Positions 7,365 through 14,300 of a stretch of 64,000 bases of DNA are shown one piece after another. The notes beneath the pieces were generated by a model that saw only the letters and a program-made list of their open reading frames with translations, was not told the DNA's origin and searched no databases. The stretch comes from a virus: positions 1-64,000 of IMG/VR virus record IMGVR_UViG_3300003873_000002, one strand, 5' to 3'. Position 1 is the first letter of the stretch. The number at the start of each line of letters is the position of its first letter. A program made the translations under genes and the position numbers.

Positions 7365-8381
7365 ATGGAATTTAAAAAATATAATAGCATCAGTAATTGC
7401 AAAGTAAAAAAAATTATTGAACTCGAAAAGATGCATATCGATGTATGGGTTGCTTTGGAAAAAATCCGCGGCTCGAATTTTTCGTTTTGGGTAAACGATA
7501 AAGATGTTAAAACTGCTTCTAGAGAGGGTTTCACTGATAACAGTTTTTACAATTGTATGGATGTAATTGATGAACACTATAATAAAGTAAAAAAGATTTT
7601 TGGGTTAATTAAAAGGCACACAAATAGGGGCCTAAGTCATATTACTATCTATGGTGAGTTATTTGGTGGAAGTTATTTTGATGGATTGTATCCAAATACC
7701 ACAAAAGTAAAATCAATTCAACCTGGTATTTTTTACACACCTGGAAGAGACTTCATGGTGTTTGATATCATGCTTCATTATGCAGACTGTATAAAGGTAT
7801 TGTCATTCAGTGAAGTCACCGACTTATGTGATGAAGTAGAGATTAAGACCGTGCCTATCGTTGGAACTGGGTCATTAAATGAAATGTTAAAAATTGATAA
7901 CACTTTTAGAAGTTTAGTGCCACAAAATCTTGATTTAAAAGAAGACCTCGATGTAGATAACATTGCTGAGGGGTTAGTTATTAGACCATTTAATGTTGAT
8001 GAGTACGCACACAACAGGGGAATTATTAAATCAAAAAATGATAAATGGTCAGAAAATATTAAACCGAAAAAAGATAAACCCAAAACTCCGTCATCATCAG
8101 TTCTATTAAATAAAATGGAAGAAATTGAACCATACATCAATAAGAATAGATTGGAATCAGTTTTGTCTAAAGTTAAATCAATTGAAAATATTTCTATGAA
8201 TGACTATAACAAAATTCTTGGTATGTTCAGTAAAGACGTTATTAAAGATGTGCAAAATGACGACATCCTTCATGATGGGTGGCGAAAAGACAACGAATTG
8301 AAATTTTGTACTAGGCTGATAAATGAGAAGGCTAGGGAAGTAATTGATTCATACTTGGTACCATTAATGAAAAACAATTGA
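7365..8381 (+). CDS. rnlB: RNA ligase, T4 Rnl2 family
   Basis: 338 residues, close to the 334 of T4 RNA ligase 2. Motif I is EKIRGSNFS, with Lys33 the expected AMP acceptor. The FKKYNSI N-terminus matches T4 Rnl2 (FKKYSSL). Further motifs are YGELFGG (about 98-104), VFDIML (about 132), EGLVIRPF (about 202, motif IV) and GIIKSKNDKWSE (about 219, motif V). The C-terminal 110 residues are helical, as in the Rnl2 C-domain. These enzymes seal 3'-OH/5'-phosphate RNA nicks by adenylylation. With four phage tRNAs nearby, repair of cleaved tRNAs is a reasonable role but is inference. Confidence 0.85.
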   Translation: MEFKKYNSISNCKVKKIIELEKMHIDVWVALEKIRGSNFSFWVNDKDVKTASREGFTDNSFYNCMDVIDEHYNKVKKIFGLIKRHTNRGLSHITIYGELFGGSYFDGLYPNTTKVKSIQPGIFYTPGRDFMVFDIMLHYADCIKVLSFSEVTDLCDEVEIKTVPIVGTGSLNEMLKIDNTFRSLVPQNLDLKEDLDVDNIAEGLVIRPFNVDEYAHNRGIIKSKNDKWSENIKPKKDKPKTPSSSVLLNKMEEIEPYINKNRLESVLSKVKSIENISMNDYNKILGMFSKDVIKDVQNDDILHDGWRKDNELKFCTRLINEKAREVIDSYLVPLMKNN

Positions 8382-8403
8382 TGCAGATGGCTATATAACA
8401 CAC

Positions 8404-8479
8404 TATATGATTCTATATGATTCTATATGATTCTATATGATTCTATATGATTCTATATGATTCTATATGATTCTATATG
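8404..8479 (+). repeat. Tandem decamer array (TTCTATATGA, about 7.6 copies)
   Basis: This is among the longest arrays in the window and is nearly perfect. It starts some 20 bases after the ligase stop codon. The remaining 200 bases to the gene at 8682 have no ORF; a TATAAT at 8654-8659 lacks a good -35. Confidence 0.95.
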
Positions 8480-8681
8480 CTTTACCGTATTACTTGGTGA
8501 TGATTAGTGCATATAGCGCGTGGTATGAATAATAACACATTTAAAAAATTATTGGTCGTCCACAAAATATTTTTGGATAATTCAATGCATTTAGGCATAT
8601 TCTTTAAACTAACAAATAATAAATAACATAAAAATAAATTTAATGTGCTATGTTATAATTTAAATTAATGAGGTAAAAATC

Positions 8682-8915
8682 GTGACTACATATAATGCAA
8701 CACTGGAAGCCAAAACAGCCAAAACGAAGGATGCAATCGATACAAATAATGCGGTTTTGTGTTATGTTGGCAATACATTATCAGACATTTGGAATAAAAA
8801 ATATAAAAGAAAGGTTGTTAAACAAACTAAAACAGGTTATCTTGCTATTAAACCAAATAATAAACCAGGCAGTAAAATAGAATTTGAAGAATGGAGATTT
8901 GCTGATGAAATCTAA
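8682..8915 (+). CDS. Small CYVGNT-domain protein
   Basis: 77 residues from a GTG start at 8682, preceded by ATGAGGTAAAAATC. After a 25-residue polar N-terminus it carries CYVGNTLSDIWNKKYKRKVV, then TKTGYLAIKP and EFEEWRFADEI. This corresponds to the C-terminal domain of the partial protein at 1-402 (CYVGNTIEEVLKRHRKNLVV...). Here the domain stands alone, without the Tudor-like part. Function unknown. The shared domain shows module exchange between small phage genes. Confidence 0.65.
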   Translation: MTTYNATLEAKTAKTKDAIDTNNAVLCYVGNTLSDIWNKKYKRKVVKQTKTGYLAIKPNNKPGSKIEFEEWRFADEI

Positions 8916-8946
8916 ATACAAAATCATATTATGCTAGTTGATGCTG

Positions 8947-8999
8947 AAAACTGACTAGAAAACTGACTAGAAAACTGACTAGAAAACTGACTAGAAAAC
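8947..8999 (+). repeat. Tandem 12-bp array (AAAACTGACTAG x4)
   Basis: Four near-perfect copies of a 12-bp unit, ending just before the promoter at 9011. Confidence 0.9.
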
Positions 9000-9010
9000 A
9001 GAAAATAAAG

Positions 9011-9039
9011 TTGACACCGCGCTCAGAATATGTTATAAT
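9011..9039 (+). promoter_or_regulatory. Consensus sigma70-type promoter
   Basis: TTGACA (9011-9016), exactly 17 bases, TATAAT (9034-9039). It drives the gene at 9081, whose ribosome-binding site AAAGGA lies at 9068-9073. Confidence 0.85.
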
Positions 9040-9080
9040 ATAATCAAATCAATTAAGAAATAAACTAAAAGGATTAAATT

Positions 9081-9347
9081 ATGTTTTTTACATCAATCAG
9101 TAACAGAGATGATGAGTGTTATATTGAATTCAACTCTATTAAAAAATTCGATGAATATGAGTTCACTGCATGGGTAAAACCAAGAACACCTGAAGAAATC
9201 GAGGATAATATCTTTGATGGTGGCGACCCAGCTGAATACACAATAGAAATCACTGATGAGTTATTACAAGAAGACATTGATAATATCATGGATAAAATCG
9301 ATGCAATAGTGACAGCCGATCGCGAATATGACTACGACTACATCTAA
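9081..9347 (+). CDS. Small highly acidic hypothetical protein, 88 aa
   Basis: ATG 9081 follows AAAAGGATTAAATT and a consensus promoter, so expression is likely. The protein is strongly acidic, especially at the C-terminus (QEDIDNIMDKIDAIVTADRE then YDYDYI), with few basic residues. Such composition is common in phage DNA-mimic or inhibitor proteins, but no specific family is recognised. The Tudor-like pseudogene follows it directly. Confidence 0.65.
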   Translation: MFFTSISNRDDECYIEFNSIKKFDEYEFTAWVKPRTPEEIEDNIFDGGDPAEYTIEITDELLQEDIDNIMDKIDAIVTADREYDYDYI

Positions 9348-9424
9348 AGATAATTAAAGTAGTTTAAACAAATCCGCTTTAATTGACTGAAATAAAACAA
9401 AACAAATAGATAGAAATGATTTGT

Positions 9425-9633
9425 TGTGAAAAGGTTTTTACGAAAAATCATGTGAGTGAAAGAGTAACATGCATCAGTTGCCAGCAGGCGTTATTGTTGA
9501 TTTCTGTAGTGTCCAAATACATATTGTGTCGACGTTCGTATGGAAGACTCCTGTGAAATTGATGGTTGATAAGAGTGGTGGACCAACCCACAGTGATTTT
9601 ATGCCTAGTTTGATATTTGGTAGGAAAAACTAG
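9425..9633 (+). pseudogene. Frameshifted Tudor/KOW-like paralogue
   Basis: Two frames together reconstruct the family seen at 1, 1305 and 2678. Frame 2 from 9425 reads EKVFTKNHVSERVTCISC, matching KQVFRPEHVGEKVISVLHG. Frame 1 from 9484 reads AGVIVDF, and near 9562-9621 gives VDKSGGPTHSDFMPSLIFG, matching the DGR...TPTLKFG signature. A third frame from 9632 (SDFDRN) may continue it. At least one frameshift lies near 9480. The expected ATG is absent. This is a decayed copy. Confidence 0.65.
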
Positions 9634-9710
9634 CGATTTTGATCGCAACACTGTTAAACACTTGTGGTGTGGACAAAAAAAAATGGAAAAACCTTTGTAG
9701 AAGATTAAAT

Positions 9711-9760
9711 TTAATAACAGTTAATAACAGTTAATAACAGTTAATAACAGTTAATAACAC
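9711..9760 (+). repeat. Tandem decamer array (TTAATAACAG x5)
   Basis: Five copies of a 10-bp unit (the last ends AC) lie between the pseudogene and the gene at 9813. A short palindromic sequence, ATGTGCGC/GCGCACAT, follows at about 9765-9800. Confidence 0.9.
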
Positions 9761-9812
9761 TTCAGCGCACATGTAATTTCGAATGAATCATGTGCGCTGC
9801 AAAGGATAATAT

Positions 9813-10403
9813 GTGTTAAAATTTGATATCATTACAAGCACACCAAGTGACTCATATAATAAATTTATACTGAACTGTGCACCAAGCCCATCGATAAAAC
9901 AACATTCATCAATGAGTGTCAGATCAATTGCAGTCAGATTCAATAAGAAAATGAACCGACTGAATACAGCACCATCCTCATCATTCATATATAAACATAA
10001 TAATTATGTATATCTTACCAATGGTTATATTTTGCTTAAAATTGAAGACAAAGACAATGAATTTAAAGGTAGCATGTTCAAAATAAATACACTAGAAGAA
10101 GCATCACAACACGAACAAAATATTTATGGAAGGCATATAAATGTATTGAAAACTGTTGTTAAAGAGGGTGTGTGCTCATTGCCTTTCGTGGCCGAGTCGA
10201 TGCTTTGTAAAATAGATTATGATAAACTACCTGGTGGAAAATTACCATCTGTTAAAGTTGATGGTATATTCATCAATCAAAAAATGTTCAATTTTGTAAA
10301 TGAAACAATTGCAAACCCAACAATTATTAAGAATAACAATAATATTCTTACTGTTGGTGGTGATAATGGAATTGCTGTTATTATGGGTTTAAATTTCGAA
10401 TAA
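9813..10403 (+). CDS. Hypothetical protein, 196 aa
   Basis: GTG start at 9813 with AAAGGA six bases upstream. The protein is a strand-rich alpha/beta chain: NYVYLTNGYILLKIED (about 66-81), a middle segment (SLPFVAESMLCKIDYDKLPG), and a C-terminus FVNETIANP...VGGDNGIAVIMGLNF. The closing pattern GxxGIAVIMGLxF reminds me of clamp-like phage proteins that end in a MPM/MGL strand, but the resemblance is weak and I do not assign it. No catalytic motif. Function unknown. Confidence 0.6.
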   Translation: MLKFDIITSTPSDSYNKFILNCAPSPSIKQHSSMSVRSIAVRFNKKMNRLNTAPSSSFIYKHNNYVYLTNGYILLKIEDKDNEFKGSMFKINTLEEASQHEQNIYGRHINVLKTVVKEGVCSLPFVAESMLCKIDYDKLPGGKLPSVKVDGIFINQKMFNFVNETIANPTIIKNNNNILTVGGDNGIAVIMGLNFE

Positions 10404-10432
10404 ACAAAAATTGCAAATATTTGCAAAAAACG

Positions 10433-10461
10433 TTGAAGTTATTATCCGAATCATATATAAT
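10433..10461 (+). promoter_or_regulatory. Sigma70-type promoter
   Basis: TTGAAG (10433-10438), 17-bp spacer, TATAAT (10456-10461). The gene at 10491 starts 29 bases downstream, after AGAGAGGAT. Confidence 0.7.
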
Positions 10462-10490
10462 ATAGTTATTATAAAGAGAGGATAAAAAAA

Positions 10491-10685
10491 ATGAAATATG
10501 AGATTGTTGTACACAACGAAGGTGATATCATGGTCTATGTCCTTCTTAAAAATAATAAACCTGTTAGGTATAGTGAATCAATTAAATCCATTAAGGAGTT
10601 CGCAGAAAGATTAATTGCAATGGAAAATTCTGCATCATTAGTAAACAAGCAGTTATCAATATATAACACTATTAATAATTTATAA
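10491..10685 (+). CDS. Small hypothetical protein, 64 aa
   Basis: ATG 10491 follows AAAGAGAGGATAAAAAA and the promoter at 10433. The chain begins with strands (MKYEIVVHNEGDIMVYVLLKN) and ends with a helix (SIKEFAERLIAMENSA...). It is small, soluble and without cysteines. Not recognised. The clear promoter and ribosome-binding site are the reason for calling it. Confidence 0.65.
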   Translation: MKYEIVVHNEGDIMVYVLLKNNKPVRYSESIKSIKEFAERLIAMENSASLVNKQLSIYNTINNL

Positions 10686-10735
10686 TGCAAATTTAGTGAT
10701 ACAATAAATACGAAATAATTATAAATTAAATATAT

Positions 10736-10809
10736 GTCAAAATATCACAACTGGTGTGACAATTATTTTAATCAGTGTGTTGTGAGTTTTTGCCATACTT
10801 TCTACACCA
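10736..10809 (+). pseudogene. Decayed tRNA-Thr copy
   Basis: This 74-base stretch aligns along its whole length with the intact tRNA-Thr at 10882. It shares AAATAxCACAACTGG in the D-arm region, TTTxAATCAGT in the anticodon arm, and the CACCA end at 10805-10809. The acceptor stem no longer pairs, the anticodon arm is about two bases short and the T-loop consensus GTTCAAGTC is gone. It is a relic of a tandem tRNA duplication. Confidence 0.6.
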
Positions 10810-10846
10810 AATTACAAAATTTTGTGTAAAGTGCTAAACATATGTA

Positions 10847-10876
10847 AACACTAAACACTAAACACTAAACACTAAA
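10847..10876 (+). repeat. Tandem heptamer array (AACACTA x4)
   Basis: About four copies of a 7-bp unit immediately before the first intact tRNA gene. Confidence 0.85.
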
Positions 10877-10881
10877 TATAA

Positions 10882-10957
10882 GCCGAAATAGCACAACTGG
10901 TAGTGCAACTGATTTGTAATCAGTAGGTTATAGGTTCAAGTCCTATTTTCGGCACCA
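10882..10957 (+). tRNA. tRNA-Thr (anticodon TGT)
   Basis: The acceptor stem GCCGAAA pairs with TTTCGGC, discriminator A, with encoded CCA (10955-10957). Anticodon stem ACTGA/TCAGT with loop TTTGTAA gives anticodon TGT, reading ACA and related Thr codons. The T-arm is normal (GGTTCAAGTCC). It suits an AT-rich phage whose Thr codons favour ACA. It is the first gene of a four-tRNA cluster. Confidence 0.95.
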
Positions 10958-10968
10958 AATTTTAAAAT

Positions 10969-11044
10969 TCCTGATTAGTTCAGTTGGTAGAACACCGGAC
11001 TGTTAATCCGTATGTCGATGGTTCGAATCCATCATCAGGAGCCA
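10969..11044 (+). tRNA. tRNA-Asn (anticodon GTT)
   Basis: Acceptor TCCTGAT pairs with ATCAGGA, discriminator G73 as expected for Asn, with encoded CCA. Anticodon arm CCGGA-CTGTTAA-TCCGT has a standard U33 and anticodon GTT. The T-arm is normal. Asn codons AAT/AAC are very frequent in the phage proteins here. Confidence 0.95.
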
Positions 11045-11090
11045 AATTCAAAACATATGCATCAGATGCATCAGACGCAAATATATACAT

Positions 11091-11181
11091 GGTGGACTGG
11101 CTGAGTGGTTGAAAGCGGCAGTCTTGAAAACTGTTGTGGGTTTGTAGCCCACCTGGGGTTCGAATCCCTAGTCCATCACCA
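11091..11181 (+). tRNA. tRNA-Ser (anticodon TGA)
   Basis: 91 bases, with the long variable arm typical of tRNA-Ser. Acceptor GGTGGAC pairs with GTCCATC (one G-U). Anticodon loop TCTTGAAAA gives TGA, reading TCA. CCA is encoded at the end. Confidence 0.93.
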
Positions 11182-11191
11182 TTTTTAAAAT

Positions 11192-11264
11192 TCCTGATTA
11201 GTTCAGTTGGTAGAACATCGGACGATTAATCCGAGTGTCGGTGGTTCGAATCCATCATCAGGAA
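11192..11264 (+). tRNA. Variant tRNA-Asn-like gene (loop CGATTAA)
   Basis: It is almost identical to the tRNA-Asn at 10969 in the acceptor, D-arm and T-arm. The anticodon arm is TCGGA-CGATTAA-TCCGA: a perfect stem, but with G instead of the near-universal U33 and formal anticodon ATT. It lacks an encoded CCA and has A rather than G at the discriminator. A run of T follows at once and may terminate the tRNA transcript. Either it is a tRNA pseudogene or it has an altered function. Confidence 0.7.
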
Positions 11265-11374
11265 TTTTTTTCTATGAAATCAACACAAACGATAAATTGT
11301 TATTTATATTCAAAATTTCATATATTTGTGCCCGGTTGTCAAAATTTTTAAAAGAAAAAAAATGAAAATAAATG

Positions 11375-11403
11375 TTGACTTTATAATTACAATCAGTTAT
11401 AAT
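11375..11403 (+). promoter_or_regulatory. Sigma70-type promoter
   Basis: TTGACT (11375-11380), 17-bp spacer, TATAAT (11398-11403). The gene at 11475 follows after AAAGGGGTTTATT. Confidence 0.75.
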
Positions 11404-11474
11404 TATACCAACGACTTAGGAAATTTAAACAATTTAAACAATTTAGTTTAACATTATTAATAAAGGGGTTTATT

Positions 11475-11705
11475 ATGAAAAATGAAACTTTGGAAACTTT
11501 GGAAGCAGATGCGGTTTTTGTTGAAAAAGTCATTATGGGTTGCACAACAGCTGAACAACTAGAATCTGCGTCGAAACTGGTGGACAATTATAAACAAAAA
11601 TATAATAGCATTAGTGATGTTAAATGGATTAATAAATTGTTGAGTTTTATTGAAGACATGGAGTATAATATCAGTATTCGTCAGCTAGCAATCTTATGCG
11701 ATTAA
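11475..11705 (+). CDS. Small helical hypothetical protein, 76 aa
   Basis: ATG 11475 with AAAGGGG eight bases upstream and a promoter at 11375. The chain reads as two or three helices with acidic patches (LETLEADAVFVEKVIMGC, EQLESASKLVDNYKQKYN, WINKLLSFIEDMEY). No recognised family. It stands alone between the tRNA cluster and a tandem-repeat array. Confidence 0.65.
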   Translation: MKNETLETLEADAVFVEKVIMGCTTAEQLESASKLVDNYKQKYNSISDVKWINKLLSFIEDMEYNISIRQLAILCD

Positions 11706-11749
11706 TATGTATAAGATTTTGCATTGTTTGATTTTTTAATGCAATATAA

Positions 11750-11798
11750 ACAATATTAAACAACATTAAACAATATTAAACAACATTAAACAACATAA
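11750..11798 (+). repeat. Tandem 11-12 bp array (ACAAYATTAAAC)
   Basis: About four units alternating ACAATATTAA and ACAACATTAA, ending at the ribosome-binding site AAAAAGGAAAA of the gene at 11812. Confidence 0.85.
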
Positions 11799-11811
11799 AA
11801 AGGAAAATACC

Positions 11812-12324
11812 ATGATGCTACTTAATATCGTCGAAGATAAAAAAACACACACGCTTTATGCAGAATGTACAGGTGCGCACATTTTAGCAAAAAAATTATT
11901 AAAAACGTATAGTTCTTATAATTTGTTTAATAAGGATAAAGGCTTTGTCGACATGCTTGTTTCAAAAAATAGTGGTTTGATTCGCGATTTTGAATATTGT
12001 GAGGATAAAAAACATACTATAAAAACGGTTTATAACATTTTTATAGATAAAAATCGTGTAGATGGAAATATAATTGAATTAACAGATACAAACGGGCACT
12101 TAGAAATGTCATCTATTAGTGATTTTATTTCAGACCAACTGAATATCAGATTAAAAGTAATCGATGGTATTGTATATTCAGAAGAAAAGGCTGGTTCTGA
12201 CATTAAAATATTTAACAAATTTTATGATGCGCTCGACGAAGTTTATGCACCAGATAAAGAATATTTTCGGGATAAACTAAAAAATAAACTACTATCACTA
12301 TATAAATTTTTATACAATTCGTAA
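11812..12324 (+). CDS. Hypothetical protein, paralogue of the 5271 gene
   Basis: 170 residues; ATG 11812 (or 11815) after AAAAAGGAAAATACC. The C-terminal half (VIDGIVYSEEKAG, then FNKFYDALDEVY, then KLKNKLLSLYKFLYN) aligns with the 5271 protein. The N-terminus is shorter, with SDQLNIRLKVIDG before the shared part. Two diverged copies 6 kb apart suggest duplication within this accessory region. No function is recognised. Confidence 0.65.
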   Translation: MMLLNIVEDKKTHTLYAECTGAHILAKKLLKTYSSYNLFNKDKGFVDMLVSKNSGLIRDFEYCEDKKHTIKTVYNIFIDKNRVDGNIIELTDTNGHLEMSSISDFISDQLNIRLKVIDGIVYSEEKAGSDIKIFNKFYDALDEVYAPDKEYFRDKLKNKLLSLYKFLYNS

Positions 12325-12362
12325 TTTGTTATAATTTGTTATATATTAATTCAATATTAATG

Positions 12363-12391
12363 TTGACATCTTTGATTTAATGTTGTATAAT
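12363..12391 (+). promoter_or_regulatory. Consensus sigma70-type promoter
   Basis: TTGACA (12363-12368), 17 bases, TATAAT (12386-12391). The TGTTGTATAATATATATAA context is the same as in the promoter at 15470. It serves the gene at 12495. Confidence 0.85.
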
Positions 12392-12494
12392 ATATATAAC
12401 AAATAAAGAAATGATGTAACACAAAATATTAAAGACTTGTGTTAGGCTTTAATAAAACCAAACAAGCAAGCAAGCAAACAAGCAAACAAAATGA

Positions 12495-12728
12495 ATGGTG
12501 ATATATATGATGCGCGGAAGATATTACAAATTAACCAAAATACGTGGTCCGTTTTTTAGTGGGTTAATATCTGAAAGAATTTTTTCTACTAATATTGGTG
12601 AAATACTAGAAGAGAAAAGATATAACACTAAGTTCATTAAAAGAAGAGAATTAATTTTTGACAATAAATTAATTAAAAAATTTGAAAGACAACACATCTC
12701 ATTCGAATACAAACCAATTAAGAAGTAA
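12495..12728 (+). CDS. Small basic hypothetical protein, 77 aa
   Basis: The start may be ATG 12495 or the ATG pair at 12507; no strong ribosome-binding site distinguishes them, since a short AAGCAAACA tandem repeat precedes the gene. The protein is strongly basic (RGRYYKLTKIRGP, KRRELIFDNKLIKKFERQ, EYKPIKK), which would suit nucleic-acid binding. It is downstream of a consensus promoter. Not recognised. Confidence 0.6.
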   Translation: MVIYMMRGRYYKLTKIRGPFFSGLISERIFSTNIGEILEEKRYNTKFIKRRELIFDNKLIKKFERQHISFEYKPIKK

Positions 12729-12772
12729 TATTGGTTTAATTTTTAATTTTTAATTTTATAGTGGAGCTGGTT

Positions 12773-12934
12773 ATGGTTACTAGTGGCGATGTAATGATGT
12801 TGTACGCCGAACACTCACATGCAGTGGAATGGGTGTATAACGATGATATAACACCGTTCATGAATTTATTGGACTTGGTAGAGTGTATTTCATGTGAAAG
12901 TTTTTTTAGAGGTCAGGAATCATTATTCGCGTGA
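12773..12934 (+). CDS. Small acidic hypothetical protein, 53 aa
   Basis: ATG 12773 to TGA 12934, with GTGGAG 7 bases upstream. The product MVTSGDVMMLYAEHSH then AVEWVYNDDITPFMNL is acidic and ends CISCESFFRGQESLFA with a Cys-x-x-Cys pair. It lies in an otherwise empty gap between two genes on the same strand. Supported only by ribosome-binding site, frame and placement. Confidence 0.4.
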   Translation: MVTSGDVMMLYAEHSHAVEWVYNDDITPFMNLLDLVECISCESFFRGQESLFA

Positions 12935-12993
12935 CTCCAATGAATTTTTATAATATAATATAATTAAATCAAAAACACAAAGAGGTAAAGAAA

Positions 12994-13323
12994 ATGAGTG
13001 CATCTGCTGTAATTAAAATAGAGAAAAAGAACGGTCTTTTATATGACTTGGAGTTATGCAAGTTTAGTGGTGGTAAACCTGCAGACATCTTATCATGGTT
13101 AAAAGATTTTAATGCAAATTACAACAAGCGTTGGAATGGAAGCCATAAATTTGCTGGTATGAGTAATAAATTTGCCCAGTTGATTAGATCAAATGTGCTG
13201 CGAGATAAAAAAGGATCTGGTGATGGTGCAGAAATAGACTGGTTGGTGAGTCTTGTTGGTAAAAACTATGGTGATTATACTTATATCTTAAAAGATGATA
13301 GGGTGATAGTTCTCAAAGGATGA
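12994..13323 (+). CDS. Conserved phage protein, paralogue of the 3426 gene
   Basis: 109 residues; ATG 12994 after AAAGAGGTAAAGAAA. It opens MSASAVIKIEKKNGLLYDLEL, has GGKPADILSWLKDFN (about 27-41), FAQLIRSNVL (about 63-72) and ends DYTYILKDDRVIVLKG. The same landmarks occur in order in the 3426 protein (MSTSAIISV, LKWLQRFN, LAQLVRASVF, DYQYILNEDG). This is a clear duplicate pair about 9.5 kb apart. The family function is unknown to me. Confidence 0.75.
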   Translation: MSASAVIKIEKKNGLLYDLELCKFSGGKPADILSWLKDFNANYNKRWNGSHKFAGMSNKFAQLIRSNVLRDKKGSGDGAEIDWLVSLVGKNYGDYTYILKDDRVIVLKG

Positions 13324-13455
13324 TACAAGCAGTTTGTTGTGGTGGGAGTTGAACGTTATTGGATGTGTTACATTCATTTTATAATTTTAAATGTTGTGTA
13401 TAGTTTAATACCGTCGTCATTTATAACTGTGCAGAAATTACTGGAGGTAACAAAA

Positions 13456-13539
13456 ATGGCTTTGCATTCAATTGAGTTCACTGTTATTTTGATGATTTTA
13501 ATACTTATTTTATTTATAAATAATACACCCAGATTCTAA
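13456..13539 (+). CDS. 27-aa single-span membrane peptide
   Basis: ATG 13456 follows CTGGAGGTAACAAAA, one of the best ribosome-binding sites in the region. The open frame continues upstream to 13339, but that part looks non-coding. The peptide MALHSIEFTVILMILILILF then INNTPRF is one transmembrane segment with a short polar tail. Such peptides in phages can modify the host membrane or act in lysis timing. Which applies here is unknown. Confidence 0.5.
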   Translation: MALHSIEFTVILMILILILFINNTPRF

Positions 13540-13551
13540 TAAAATCAAAGT

Positions 13552-13592
13552 GCATTTAACAACATTTAACAACATTTAACAACATTTAACAA
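13552..13592 (+). repeat. Tandem decamer array (AACATTTAAC x4)
   Basis: Four 10-bp units downstream of the membrane peptide. They are followed by a late-promoter-like motif at 13602 and a palindrome at 13628-13647 whose loop and flank recur at 55785. Confidence 0.9.
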
Positions 13593-13601
13593 CTTCATCG
13601 T

Positions 13602-13610
13602 TATAAATAC
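13602..13610 (+). promoter_or_regulatory. T4-late-like promoter element
   Basis: TATAAATAC, identical to the T4 late promoter core, lies 57 bases before the membrane-protein gene at 13667. There is no sigma70 -35 at the right distance. Confidence 0.4.
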
Positions 13611-13666
13611 ATATTTGTATTTTTCGCCATATACAACGCATTATATGAAGTTTAAACGGATAAATA

Positions 13667-14242
13667 ATGATAAAAATTAAGTTATATAAAGAAATACCTT
13701 TCTTATTTTTCCAGTTTAAATCATTGTTTATTATATCGATGGTGTTATCATTTATCAATCCATTGATTACAAAACTTAATGGTGAATTACTACCGTTATA
13801 TGCGATTTCTGGGTTTATGATTTTACGCAATTTAGTAAGATTGTCATTGCAACTAGAAATAATTAAACGCATTAACTTAATTGATTCCTTTAAATACTTA
13901 TTAGTTGGTGATATCATACTCGCATTATGCACATTAATATATTATGTAGATGTGTTTATATTTATCGTAGTCATTTCAATCATATTTATGTTTCATAGTG
14001 TCGCATTGACTGTTTTTATAATAAATTATGATACACATATTTCAAACAGTTACCCAACTGAGGTGTTTAAGGAGGTTAAATACACCGAGCAGTTTATTTA
14101 TACTGCTAGTAGCATTTTGGGATATATTCTTGTAATTATATTTCAAAATCATATTATTGAAATATTTTTATTATTAATGGTGATATTTATTTATATCCAA
14201 TATTATAATTATAAAGAGTACTTTGTGAAAATAGATATATGA
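13667..14242 (+). CDS. Polytopic membrane protein, 191 aa
   Basis: The chain contains about five hydrophobic segments: 10-34 (FFQFKSLFIISMVLSFINPL), 42-58, 78-96, 97-120 (VDVFIFIVVISIIFMFHSVA) and 150-180 (ILGYILVIIFQNHIIEIFLL). It is rich in Ile, Leu and Phe and has few charged residues outside the loops. No signal peptidase site. The ribosome-binding site is weak (CGGATAAATA). Likely in the host inner membrane. Exclusion of other phages or a host-membrane role is possible but not shown. Confidence 0.65.
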   Translation: MIKIKLYKEIPFLFFQFKSLFIISMVLSFINPLITKLNGELLPLYAISGFMILRNLVRLSLQLEIIKRINLIDSFKYLLVGDIILALCTLIYYVDVFIFIVVISIIFMFHSVALTVFIINYDTHISNSYPTEVFKEVKYTEQFIYTASSILGYILVIIFQNHIIEIFLLLMVIFIYIQYYNYKEYFVKIDI

Positions 14243-14300
14243 AGTATTGGTCATTAGGCTCAAAGAACTAAAAGAATACAAATTAATAAAGGAAGATTAT

